Positions 1 to 7,154 of a DNA stretch of 20,149 bases are shown here, piece after piece. The notes beneath the pieces are model-generated. The model was not told where the DNA came from. It was given only the letters and a program-made list of their open reading frames with translations, and did not search any database. Position 1 is the stretch's first letter, and each line of letters begins with the position of its first letter. The position numbers were made by a program, and so were the translations under genes. The stretch lies in assembly GCA_002688185.1 (NCBI GenBank), contig NZCE01000049.1:1-20149 (forward strand). Direction: 5' to 3'. This DNA is from Spirochaetales bacterium (GTDB lineage: Bacteria > Spirochaetota > Spirochaetia > ARS1246).

Positions 1-90
1 AGCTCAGGTGGCAGCTCAGGTGGCAGCTCAGGTGGCAGCTCAGGTGGCAGCTCAGGTGGCAGCTCAGGTGGCAGCTCAGGTGGCAGCTCT
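1..90. repeat. Perfect 12-bp tandem repeat (7 copies plus 6 bases, continuing off the left edge)
   Basis: The unit agctcaggtggc is repeated without a mismatch from 1 to 84, and the next 6 bases continue it. On the coding (minus) strand it reads Glu-Leu-Pro-Pro. Because 12 is a multiple of 3, gain or loss of units would lengthen or shorten the TPR protein without breaking frame. The lack of any synonymous difference between copies suggests recent expansion. Confidence 0.95.
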
Positions 91-2456
91 TGGGGCTCCG
101 GCTCTTCTTCAGTCTCAGGATATAAAGGCTCTATATTGGAGAAATCCTCAGGGACCTCTTCGCTGATTTCAAGATCTTCTTCCTCATACTCAGGGGTTTC
201 CTCAAGCTCCTCGTCGTTTTCAGATTCGTCATCGCCCACCTCATCATCTTCATCTGTCGACTCACCGTTGCCCACGTCGACTTCCTCGTCCGGCAACTCC
301 GTTGATTGAGGCTCCTCCTCCGCCATATGGCCCTGAACGCTCACTTCGACATCCATTATCCCCGGTATGTTGGTCACCGTAGCCGGCGCTGCCGGCCCGA
401 CTTCTCCCTGCGTCTGTATGACTGTATCGGCCACATCTCCATCATTGGCTCCCGCTGATCCCAGTGCTGCGGCAGCCAGTGCTGCGGCAGCCGGTGCTGC
501 GGCAGCCGGTGCTGCGGCAGCCGACGCCGCTGCCCCCGGCGCCACCTCACCTCCAGCTGCTGCCCCCGGCGCCACCTCACCTCCAGCTGCTGCCCCCGGT
601 GCCACCTCTCCTCCAGCTGCTGCCCCCGGTGCTGCGGCAACCGGCGCCGGTGTGCCGGTCATAACTACCGCCGGGGTCTCGGGCTCCAGTTCGTCCTCCT
701 CAAACTCAGCGGGCGGCTTCAGATCTCTCTCGAGCTTTTTGAGGCTGACAATTTGTTCGACCTCTTGCACCGCAATGACCGGCTCGATCCCCCCAACATC
801 GATAATCGGCACCATTTCATCGATTTCCGGTGCGGCGCTGAAAACGAGGCTTTCCTCGTCCTTCTGAGCACCCTCTTCAAAAGAACCCGCGGAGAGCGAC
901 GCAAATATGTTGAGATTGGTCTCCCAGGTCTCCTCGTAGTCTTGTGCATATTCATTGACTACCTGCTCATACATCTGTAGCGTGTCCTGCAGACTTCCCA
1001 AATCCTCGCTATTTCCCTGCTTGTTCTGGATATTTAGCAGCTTTTCAGCACACTGAATAGCGGTTTCCTGGTTTCCCACGGCGTTATATACCCGGATTGC
1101 GGCCGAAAGCACCTCCTGACTTTCGGGTTTCTCGTCGAGCAGCTCTGAGACAATCGCCTGAGCTTCATCATACAGATTTGACTTGAGATATAATTCGGAG
1201 AGTAATAGCCGGGCCTGAAAGTTTGTCTGATCAACCCTGAGAATAAAGCTCAGCTCTGAAATCGCTCGTTCTACGTTACCTTGATCTCTATGCGCCTGTG
1301 CAAGACATAATCGGGCCTCGACGCTCTCAGAGTTAATCGACAGGGCTTTTTCAAGATATTTGATAGCCTTTGCCGGTTGGCCTCCCCTAATGAGGAGATT
1401 TCCCATGCCGATGAGGGCCCCAACGTGAGAAGGCTCCTGTTTGATAATGGGTTGTAGATGCTTAGCCGCCTCACGCAATTTGTTGTTGTGCAACAACGCG
1501 CAGGCTAAGCGATATCGAAGCTCGATATTGTCTGGATCATGTTCAAACTGGCGATCGAGATGCTTGACAGCGAGATCAGTATCACCATGCTCTTCATACA
1601 GATCGCCAAGATTTATTGCGGCTTTACTATAGTCGGGATCAACCTCGAGAGCTTCTTGATAGAATCGTTCCGCCTCATCAAAGTCACCTTCGCCGGAATA
1701 AACCACCGCCATGTTGTTTTTGGCCTTTGCATTAGACGGGTCCAACTGCAAAATATTCTTGAACGCACTGAGCGACTCATCTATGTTTCCGGTTTTTTGG
1801 AGGGTTACACCGTAATTATTGAGACCCTCTATCCAGTTTGGCTTGGCCTTTAGTGCCTCGCGGTACTCATCCAGCGCCTCGTCGGTTTTTCCTGTTGTCT
1901 CGAGAACAACACCGAGATTATATCGGAGCGACGGATCACTCGAGTCGCTATTTAACCCTTTTCTGTAGATAGACTCCGCCGTGTCGTGCTTACCGAGCTG
2001 TTCGTACAGATTACCTAGATTGTTATAGGCGCGCATCAGATCCGGATTGAGTTTTATGGCCCGGTCGTACCACTCTTCGGCGGCATCGTTATCCCCGCCT
2101 TGCTTATAGTAATTCGCCATGTTATAGCAGATCTCCGCATTGTCCGGTGCAAGGGAATGGGCCTTTCTGATTGCCTTCTGTGCATTATTCAGATCACCGC
2201 GCTGCCGAAAGGTGACGGCTATGTTGTTATACGCCTCCGGGTTTTCCGGGCGGAACTCGAGGGATTGCTGGTACGCCTTCAACGCATCGTCAAAGTTGCT
2301 TTTTTCCAACTGTATATTGCCAAACAGGATGTGGATGTTTGGATTTGACGGATCGTCCTGTAATAACTTTTCAGTGTATGACTCCGCTGCGTCCGTGTCA
2401 TGGATTTTTAGTGAGTTTATCGCTCGTTTCAGGAGTTGCGGCTTGTTTATGGGCAT
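1..2456 (-). CDS. Long TPR-repeat protein with Ala/Gly/Pro and LPPE repeat tail (partial, C-terminus outside window)
   Basis: I translated this frame by hand from an ATG at 2456; it stays open to the left edge (about 818 codons seen, no stop). There is no signal peptide, so a cytoplasmic location is the default. From about residue 20 to 495 there are some 13 to 14 consecutive 34-residue TPR units with the usual pattern (AYNNLG..Y...G....A...Y..AL...P). A region of about 100 residues without clear repeats follows, then GAAAGGEVAP units, AAAAP units, an acidic Glu/Asp-rich stretch (about 90-330 on the DNA) and tandem LPPE. The start has CAGG 8 bases upstream and lies 12 bp after the stop of the LamG-FN3 gene, so the two are probably co-transcribed. 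TPR arrays are protein-protein scaffolds in general; the partner here is unknown. The tail is low complexity and probably disordered. I do not recognise an orthologue or function. Confidence 0.88.
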   Translation of the reverse strand, partial: MPINKPQLLKRAINSLKIHDTDAAESYTEKLLQDDPSNPNIHILFGNIQLEKSNFDDALKAYQQSLEFRPENPEAYNNIAVTFRQRGDLNNAQKAIRKAHSLAPDNAEICYNMANYYKQGGDNDAAEEWYDRAIKLNPDLMRAYNNLGNLYEQLGKHDTAESIYRKGLNSDSSDPSLRYNLGVVLETTGKTDEALDEYREALKAKPNWIEGLNNYGVTLQKTGNIDESLSAFKNILQLDPSNAKAKNNMAVVYSGEGDFDEAERFYQEALEVDPDYSKAAINLGDLYEEHGDTDLAVKHLDRQFEHDPDNIELRYRLACALLHNNKLREAAKHLQPIIKQEPSHVGALIGMGNLLIRGGQPAKAIKYLEKALSINSESVEARLCLAQAHRDQGNVERAISELSFILRVDQTNFQARLLLSELYLKSNLYDEAQAIVSELLDEKPESQEVLSAAIRVYNAVGNQETAIQCAEKLLNIQNKQGNSEDLGSLQDTLQMYEQVVNEYAQDYEETWETNLNIFASLSAGSFEEGAQKDEESLVFSAAPEIDEMVPIIDVGGIEPVIAVQEVEQIVSLKKLERDLKPPAEFEEDELEPETPAVVMTGTPAPVAAAPGAAAGGEVAPGAAAGGEVAPGAAAGGEVAPGAAASAAAAPAAAAPAAAALAAAALGSAGANDGDVADTVIQTQGEVGPAAPATVTNIPGIMDVEVSVQGHMAEEEPQSTELPDEEVDVGNGESTDEDDEVGDDESENDEELEETPEYEEEDLEISEEVPEDFSNIEPLYPETEEEPEPQELPPELPPELPPELPPELPPELPPELPPE
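463..522. repeat. Four 15-bp tandem repeats encoding Ala-rich AAAAP/L units in the TPR gene
   Basis: The unit (a/g)gtgctgcggcagcc occurs at 463-477, 478-492, 493-507 and 508-522, varying only at the first base. On the minus-strand coding frame it gives four alanines followed by Pro or Leu. It sits beside the 30-bp repeats at 541-630 and forms with them one Ala/Gly/Pro-rich linker. Confidence 0.9.
541..630. repeat. Three 30-bp tandem repeats encoding GAAAGGEVAP in the TPR gene
   Basis: Copies lie at 541-570, 571-600 and 601-630; the first two are identical and the third differs at two positions (c/t at 609 and 630). The coding strand reads GAAAGGEVAP. Related GAAA(T/P) coding repeats occur in the unrelated nuclease gene near 6721-6765. 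Confidence 0.9.
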
Positions 2457-2468
2457 ATGTGCAACCTG

Positions 2469-4067
2469 TTATCGCCCATCGTATATAGTCGAAGGACGAG
2501 CGGCAATTTCCTGAGAAAAATCACTCTGATGGGGTGGTTCACTTGAGTCATAAGAAACAATCGCAATATAGTAAAGTTTGCCGTTTTCAAGGCCTTGAAG
2601 ACTCATTGAAGTGACATTTCCGACGTCTACAGGCGACGGGCCCGTTGCGCTTTCTATCCCGAAATACTGGCCGGGTCTCTCGCCGTAGTATAGCAGATAG
2701 CCGGCAACATCACTATCCATCGAGGAATTCCATCTGATGGTGATTTCGCCGCTGCCAGGCTCCGCCGCAACCCACCCCGGGGGATGGGGCGGCAAGTCAG
2801 GCTCATAAAATATCGACAAAGTGGATATAGAAGGACTTAATTTGCCGCCGCCGTCCGGGAATAGCTCGAGAAACACCTGAAGGTATCGCCCGCGTGTCTC
2901 GACTCTGAGCGCATCTCCCGGTGTAAATGATCGCCACTCACCGGTAACTTCCGACAGAGAACGGTAGCTCTCCCCAATACGATAATAGAAATTGATGCCC
3001 GTATCGCCGGGCGTGTCTACGAGGGAATCGAACCGTTTGAGCAATGAGTTACTGTATCCTAGATCAAATACCCTAGTCATCGCGCTCCCCACTCTGAGGG
3101 GATAAGTGTCCACAAACGGCTCCTCCACGAATGCTCGGGAAAACCGCATTTCATCTATAATGCCATTTAGGCCGGCTCCTAATGAAAGCTCTCCGCTGTT
3201 TGTTTGCCCGATAAGCGGAACAAAGAGAGCGCCCATTTCATGCCCCGTGTCGGTTGAATACGTAACCGCATCCGGTACGCCATCGGTAAGATATTCAAGA
3301 AGACCGCTTGCTGAATCGTGCCGAATGAGATGATGGTGCCATTTTTTGGGGATCATTCTGCTTGTTCCGTGCACCACGATTCTGGATTCCCCTTGATCCG
3401 GGGGGAGAAAGATATTGGTGAATTCCCACAGGAGTGTTCTGCCGGATATGCTACACCGGATTTCTTGCGGGATTATTCCTCCGGCAACCCTCCGCGAACC
3501 ACTCCAAAGAAGAATGGTGGCCCCCTCATCAAAGACTGCGGGATAAAACCAAAACTCCATGGAAAAATTTCCCCAAGATTGACCTGGAGCCAGCATGCTA
3601 CCCGACTGAGGCACTATCGCGAGAGCGTCGGTTTCACCGGTAAAAAGCCCCGCACCCGCTCCAAGGCGATATATTTTTTCGGTAGTGCGTACCGTTGTCT
3701 CCGCCCCTATGGTGTAGTTCTCAGCTTGGTCTAAAATTGGGGTTTGATTAAAATGGATCAGCAAGTCCGTGGAATCACCGGCGACATATTCACCATCAGC
3801 AAGCACCATGTCGGGGTATCCCTGCCTACCCTCTCGTATAACCAAGCTTTCTAGAAAGACGATGTCTTGCCACCCGTCCTCGTATCCGAGGCGGATTTCA
3901 TTGTCTTTTCCTGAGCTTTTTTCGGCCGCAAATGACATGAATAGGATGACCCATAGCGCAAACAGTGCTGACAATATTGGAGACGATTCGTGTAAACTGC
4001 GACGGGAGCTTGAATGTCTGAAATGGTATCTCGAAAATATTTTCTTTTTCACGCTACTTGAGTACAC
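2469..4067 (-). CDS. Exported LamG/concanavalin-like plus fibronectin type III protein
   Basis: I place the start at GTG 4067 (532 residues). The frame is open further back to 4184 but would then run into uvrC, and the extra part has no recognisable content. GTG 4052 is an alternative; neither has a strong ribosome site. A basic N-terminus is followed by a hydrophobic segment at about residues 31-49 (ILSALFALWVILFMSFAAE), a signal anchor or signal peptide. The middle reads like a LamG/ConA-like sandwich (FSMEFWFYP, a KWHHHLI strand, then IIDEMRFSR). The C-terminus from about 426 is a fibronectin type III domain (EITIRWNSS...AGYLLYYG...YYIAIVSYD). Such proteins are usually surface or periplasmic and bind carbohydrate or protein. 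No catalytic residues are evident. It is transcribed divergently from uvrC and sits 12 bp upstream of the TPR gene, so the pair may act together; that is inference. Confidence 0.8.
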   Translation of the reverse strand: MYSSSVKKKIFSRYHFRHSSSRRSLHESSPILSALFALWVILFMSFAAEKSSGKDNEIRLGYEDGWQDIVFLESLVIREGRQGYPDMVLADGEYVAGDSTDLLIHFNQTPILDQAENYTIGAETTVRTTEKIYRLGAGAGLFTGETDALAIVPQSGSMLAPGQSWGNFSMEFWFYPAVFDEGATILLWSGSRRVAGGIIPQEIRCSISGRTLLWEFTNIFLPPDQGESRIVVHGTSRMIPKKWHHHLIRHDSASGLLEYLTDGVPDAVTYSTDTGHEMGALFVPLIGQTNSGELSLGAGLNGIIDEMRFSRAFVEEPFVDTYPLRVGSAMTRVFDLGYSNSLLKRFDSLVDTPGDTGINFYYRIGESYRSLSEVTGEWRSFTPGDALRVETRGRYLQVFLELFPDGGGKLSPSISTLSIFYEPDLPPHPPGWVAAEPGSGEITIRWNSSMDSDVAGYLLYYGERPGQYFGIESATGPSPVDVGNVTSMSLQGLENGKLYYIAIVSYDSSEPPHQSDFSQEIAARPSTIYDGR

Positions 4068-4140
4068 TATAGCCCGTACCTTGGCATAAAGATCCGCCCT
4101 CAATTTATTATCGGCAGTTTGAGTGCAAGGAATATCGATC

Positions 4141-5925
4141 TTGTTTGAAGAACTGAGACAATCAATTCGCCACTTTCCCGACAAACCCGGCGTGTATTTA
4201 ATGAAAAACGAGCAAGATCACATCATTTATATCGGCAAAGCTACCAGCCTGAAAAAACGCGTTACTTCATACTTCACAGGCAATAAAGATCCAAAAACCC
4301 GGGTACTTGTGGGAAAGATCCATGCGATAGATCATATCGCCACAGGCAATGAGTATGAAGCCTTACTTCTTGAGAACAACCTGATAAAAAAGTGGCAGCC
4401 GCGGTACAATATCAATCTAAAGGATGGCAAATCGTACCCGGTCATCAGAATTACCGCAGAAGATTTTCCCCGGATCTTCAGAACCAGACGGATTTTTGAT
4501 GACGGCTCGGATTATTATGGCCCGTATCCAAGCGTTCACCAGCTGGATACTTATATTGACGTAATTGAGAAGCTCTACCCTCTCAGAAAATGCAAAGGGC
4601 CGCTGAAAAAGCGAGAATATCCCTGTCTTTACTATCATATCCATCGCTGCTCCGCTCCATGCACCGGAAATGCAAGCAAAGATGAGTATAATGAAACGGT
4701 AGGAGCTATTAAAAAACTTCTCTCGGGCAATTCCAAGGAAATGGTTAAAACCCTTACCGGTAATATGGAATCAGCGGTGACGGAGCTGAAATTTGAACAA
4801 GCCGCCGAATATCGTGACGCCATTCAGGCAGTCAAGGAAACGGCGGCCGCGCAGGAGGTGCAAGATTTTAACTTTGACGTCCGGGATTATGTTGCGGCGG
4901 TGGAAAAAGAGCACCTGTGCTCCTTTATAGTGTTTCAAATGCGCGGGGGAAAGCTGATGGGCAGGGACCTTTATCGCACCGAGCATTACGGCGATTTTCC
5001 CGACGCATATTATCAGTTTATCGTGCAGTACTACGGCGATCGTGCCGCGGTTCCTGATGCGCTGTTTGTATCGGATCTTGTTGATACCGAACTGATCTCT
5101 CAATACTTCTTACGGGAGAAGGAAAGAAGAATAGAGGTCAAAATTCCCCAGCGTGGGAGACACCGATCAATCTTGCGAATGGCACGTGAGAACGGCCTCC
5201 TCGACATGGACCAGCGGATGAGAAAACGTCGTAATACCGAGGCTCTTGAAGAGCTAAAGATGGCTCTCGACCTCGACCACGTACCACGCAGAATTGAGGG
5301 ATTTGATATCTCCCAACTTTCGGGAAAACATCCCGTGGCGTCTATGGTGTCTTTTTACGACGGTCTTCCCGATAAGAAAAACTACCGGCATTACCACGTC
5401 AAGACCCTTGACGGGGCCATAGACGATTACGGGTCGATGCGGGAGATTGTCGCCAGGCGCTACACTCGGATTCTCAATGAGCAGTTGGAACAACCCGATC
5501 TTATATTGGTAGACGGCGGAAAGGGACAGGTGAGTGCGGCAAAATCGGTTCTTGATGCCCTCGGATTGGCGCATATAACTCTTGCAGGACTTGCCAAACG
5601 CCAGGAGGAAATTTTTCTCCCTGGCCGTGACAAACCCTATGAGCTTCCTGACACTTCTTCCGCTCTCAAAGTGCTCCAGCGCGTGCGTGATGAATCGCAT
5701 CGGTTTGCCACTTCGTTTAACAAGCGGTTAAGACAGAAGGATGTTAAGTTCACGAGTCTGACCGAGGTCCCCGGAATCGGGGAGGTAAGAAGCAGAAAAC
5801 TCATCGAAAAGTACGAGTCACTCGAGGCGATTGCGAAGGCGGAGCCATGCGAATTAGCGGCGCTTCTCGGTGTAAATAATGAGAAGGCCGAGGGGATGGC
5901 AAATCGGCTACGCAAGCTCGGATGA
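4141..5925 (+). CDS. uvrC: UvrC, excinuclease ABC subunit C
   Basis: UvrC makes the 3' and 5' incisions beside DNA lesions in nucleotide excision repair, with UvrA and UvrB. I choose TTG 4141 (594 residues) because AAGGA at 4127-4131 lies 9 bases upstream; a GTG at 4123 is in frame but would place that site inside the gene. The GIY-YIG nuclease is at residues 12-90 (PGVYLM, YIGKA). Cys 151, 162, 170 and 174 match the four-cysteine set reported to bind an iron-sulphur cluster in UvrC. The UVR motif that contacts UvrB is at about 201-236. The RNase H-like 5' nuclease has GFDISQ, LILVDGGKGQ and ESHRFA, with Asp389, Asp458 and His520 as probable catalytic residues. A helix-hairpin-helix region closes the protein (VPGIGEVRSRKL). 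Full length and intact. No recognisable SOS box is visible in its short upstream region. Confidence 0.97.
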   Translation: MFEELRQSIRHFPDKPGVYLMKNEQDHIIYIGKATSLKKRVTSYFTGNKDPKTRVLVGKIHAIDHIATGNEYEALLLENNLIKKWQPRYNINLKDGKSYPVIRITAEDFPRIFRTRRIFDDGSDYYGPYPSVHQLDTYIDVIEKLYPLRKCKGPLKKREYPCLYYHIHRCSAPCTGNASKDEYNETVGAIKKLLSGNSKEMVKTLTGNMESAVTELKFEQAAEYRDAIQAVKETAAAQEVQDFNFDVRDYVAAVEKEHLCSFIVFQMRGGKLMGRDLYRTEHYGDFPDAYYQFIVQYYGDRAAVPDALFVSDLVDTELISQYFLREKERRIEVKIPQRGRHRSILRMARENGLLDMDQRMRKRRNTEALEELKMALDLDHVPRRIEGFDISQLSGKHPVASMVSFYDGLPDKKNYRHYHVKTLDGAIDDYGSMREIVARRYTRILNEQLEQPDLILVDGGKGQVSAAKSVLDALGLAHITLAGLAKRQEEIFLPGRDKPYELPDTSSALKVLQRVRDESHRFATSFNKRLRQKDVKFTSLTEVPGIGEVRSRKLIEKYESLEAIAKAEPCELAALLGVNNEKAEGMANRLRKLG

Positions 5926-5948
5926 TACGGGGCGAGTAAAAACCGTCC

Positions 5949-5978
5949 TTGCAATAGCAACCCTCTGTAGACTATAAA
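5949..5978 (+). promoter_or_regulatory. Candidate sigma-70 promoter for the secreted nuclease-family gene
   Basis: TTGCAA at 5949-5954 and TATAAA at 5973-5978 are separated by 18 bp, in the 87-bp gap after uvrC. The start codon at 6013 would then have a leader of about 28 bases with only a weak CGGA ribosome site. Confidence 0.5.
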
Positions 5979-6012
5979 TGAAGAGATTTACGCATTTCTT
6001 ACGGAATCGAAT

Positions 6013-7149
6013 ATGAGAAAGAACCATATTTTACGCTTTCTATTTTTATTTTTGGTCGCCTCCGCCGCAATCGGCCAAGGTACGGTCAAGTTTCTCACCA
6101 TAAATGTTTGGTCCGGGTTGACTTATCAAGGTACTTTCAAAACTCAGGCCTTTGAAAGCGGCGAGCAACGGGCATTTCGGTATGGTCTCTTGGTAAATGA
6201 GCTCAGGGAAATCGACGCAGACGTTATTGCTCTCAACGAGGCCAATATGTTACCCGGCTACGCTAAGAGGATTGCCAGGGATTTGGGCTACGATTATATT
6301 TATGCCGTTGCAAGAGGGGGTGTCCGTCTTGGGCAGGTGGGATTTCCCTTTAATCTCCGGGAGGGCGAGGTTATTCTCGCAAAAAGATATTTAAACCTGA
6401 CTCAACTAGGGTCAAAGGGTTTGCAGGGCGGGTACGCAGGAAATTTTGCATCATTTCATCTGCATGACGCTACTCAGGCGCTCGCCGGCAGGATAACTGT
6501 GGGCGAACGCGAGGTCGTGGTCTTTAACACTATGTGGCACGATGCGTTGTCGCCAAACCGACTCGGAGAATTGGTGGCTCTCTACGATTTGGGGGAGATC
6601 GAAGGTAAAGGGCTTCTTGATCGCATGAGAGTTTCGGTGGAAGGTAAGAGCATCCGCATGGAAGAGGCGGAAAAGACGTTGCTTTTTGTTGAGGAGCTCG
6701 TGGGTGGTTCCGGGGCACGGGCCCCCGGGGCAGCGGCCACCGGGGCAGCGGCCCCCGGGGCGGCGACTTCGGATGCTGTCGATGCGGGAGCCACCGGTGA
6801 GGTACACACCGGACAATCTGGGGCGGCTGTAGCCGTTGTATTGATGGGGGATCTCAATGCCCCCCCCTCCTCTGAGGAAATCGCTTTGCTGAAAGCATCG
6901 GGGCTGTTGGATTCTTGGGATGACAGCGCGGCCCCCGGCTATACCTGGGATGAGTTTACCAATACTAATATCATCAAATACCATGGCGATATTGGAGAAT
7001 CGCGTCCCCTTCATCGTGAGCGGATGAGCTATGTCTTTTATCGCGGAGTCGATATCAACGTTGTATCTTCCGACCTCGCCCTTGATGGTTCAATATATGA
7101 TATCCACCCGTCCGACCATTATGGTGTTTTGGTGGAGCTCGAGTTCTAG
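6013..7149 (+). CDS. Secreted endonuclease/exonuclease/phosphatase (EEP) family protein
   Basis: The 378-residue product begins with a signal peptide (RKNHILRFLFLFLVASAAIG), so it acts outside the cytoplasm. EEP (DNase I/sphingomyelinase-like) metal and catalytic motifs are in order: Asn31 in FLTINVW, Glu76 in ALNEAN, His176 in MWHD, GDLN at 279-282 and the terminal SDHYG at 367-371. These are the residues expected for a Mg-dependent phosphodiesterase or phosphatase; the substrate (nucleic acid, phospholipid such as sphingomyelin, or inositol phosphate) cannot be told from sequence. An Ala/Gly/Pro-rich insert at about residues 231-271 separates the His176 motif from GDLN and resembles the linker in the TPR gene. 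The gene follows uvrC by 87 bp and is followed 5 bp later by pabB, although no shared pathway is apparent. Confidence 0.85.
   Translation: MRKNHILRFLFLFLVASAAIGQGTVKFLTINVWSGLTYQGTFKTQAFESGEQRAFRYGLLVNELREIDADVIALNEANMLPGYAKRIARDLGYDYIYAVARGGVRLGQVGFPFNLREGEVILAKRYLNLTQLGSKGLQGGYAGNFASFHLHDATQALAGRITVGEREVVVFNTMWHDALSPNRLGELVALYDLGEIEGKGLLDRMRVSVEGKSIRMEEAEKTLLFVEELVGGSGARAPGAAATGAAAPGAATSDAVDAGATGEVHTGQSGAAVAVVLMGDLNAPPSSEEIALLKASGLLDSWDDSAAPGYTWDEFTNTNIIKYHGDIGESRPLHRERMSYVFYRGVDINVVSSDLALDGSIYDIHPSDHYGVLVELEF
6721..6765. repeat. 15-bp GC-rich repeats encoding GAAA(T/P) inside the EEP gene
   Basis: Units ggggcagcggcc(a/c)cc lie at 6727-6741 and 6742-6756, with a degenerate third copy from 6757. 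They encode an APGAAATGAAAPGAA linker. The composition is much more GC-rich than the flanking coding sequence, and the coded motif recurs in the TPR protein. Confidence 0.85.
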
Positions 7150-7154
7150 CTTTT

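Noticed and set aside
1..90. Short direct repeats as a CRISPR array
   Set aside because: Units are contiguous 12-mers without spacers and are in frame with a long coding region.
367..867. 166-codon Ala/Pro-rich frame on the plus strand
   Set aside because: It is antisense to the TPR gene, and its composition is only the reverse reading of the GC-rich 15- and 30-bp repeats.
3318..3734. 138-codon plus-strand frame
   Set aside because: It lies fully inside the LamG-FN3 gene on the opposite strand, shows no recognisable domain and has no ribosome site of note.
4081..4097. TTGGCA-containing stretch before uvrC as a sigma-54 -24/-12 promoter
   Set aside because: The GC dinucleotide is one base out of register relative to GG, so the required 10-base spacing is not met.
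4123..4140. GTG 4123 as the uvrC start
   Set aside because: The AAGGA ribosome site at 4127-4131 would be inside the gene; TTG 4141 is correctly spaced from it and fits the family N-terminus.
4068..4184. N-terminal extension of the LamG-FN3 gene back to 4184
   Set aside because: It would overlap the uvrC start, contains no signal or domain, and GTG starts closer to the hydrophobic segment give a normal exported N-terminus.
5254..5700. 148-codon minus-strand frame inside uvrC
   Set aside because: A shadow of a highly conserved gene, with no matching domain.
6451..7014. 187-codon minus-strand frame inside the EEP gene
   Set aside because: Its length comes from the GC-rich repeat; all catalytic motifs are in the plus-strand frame.
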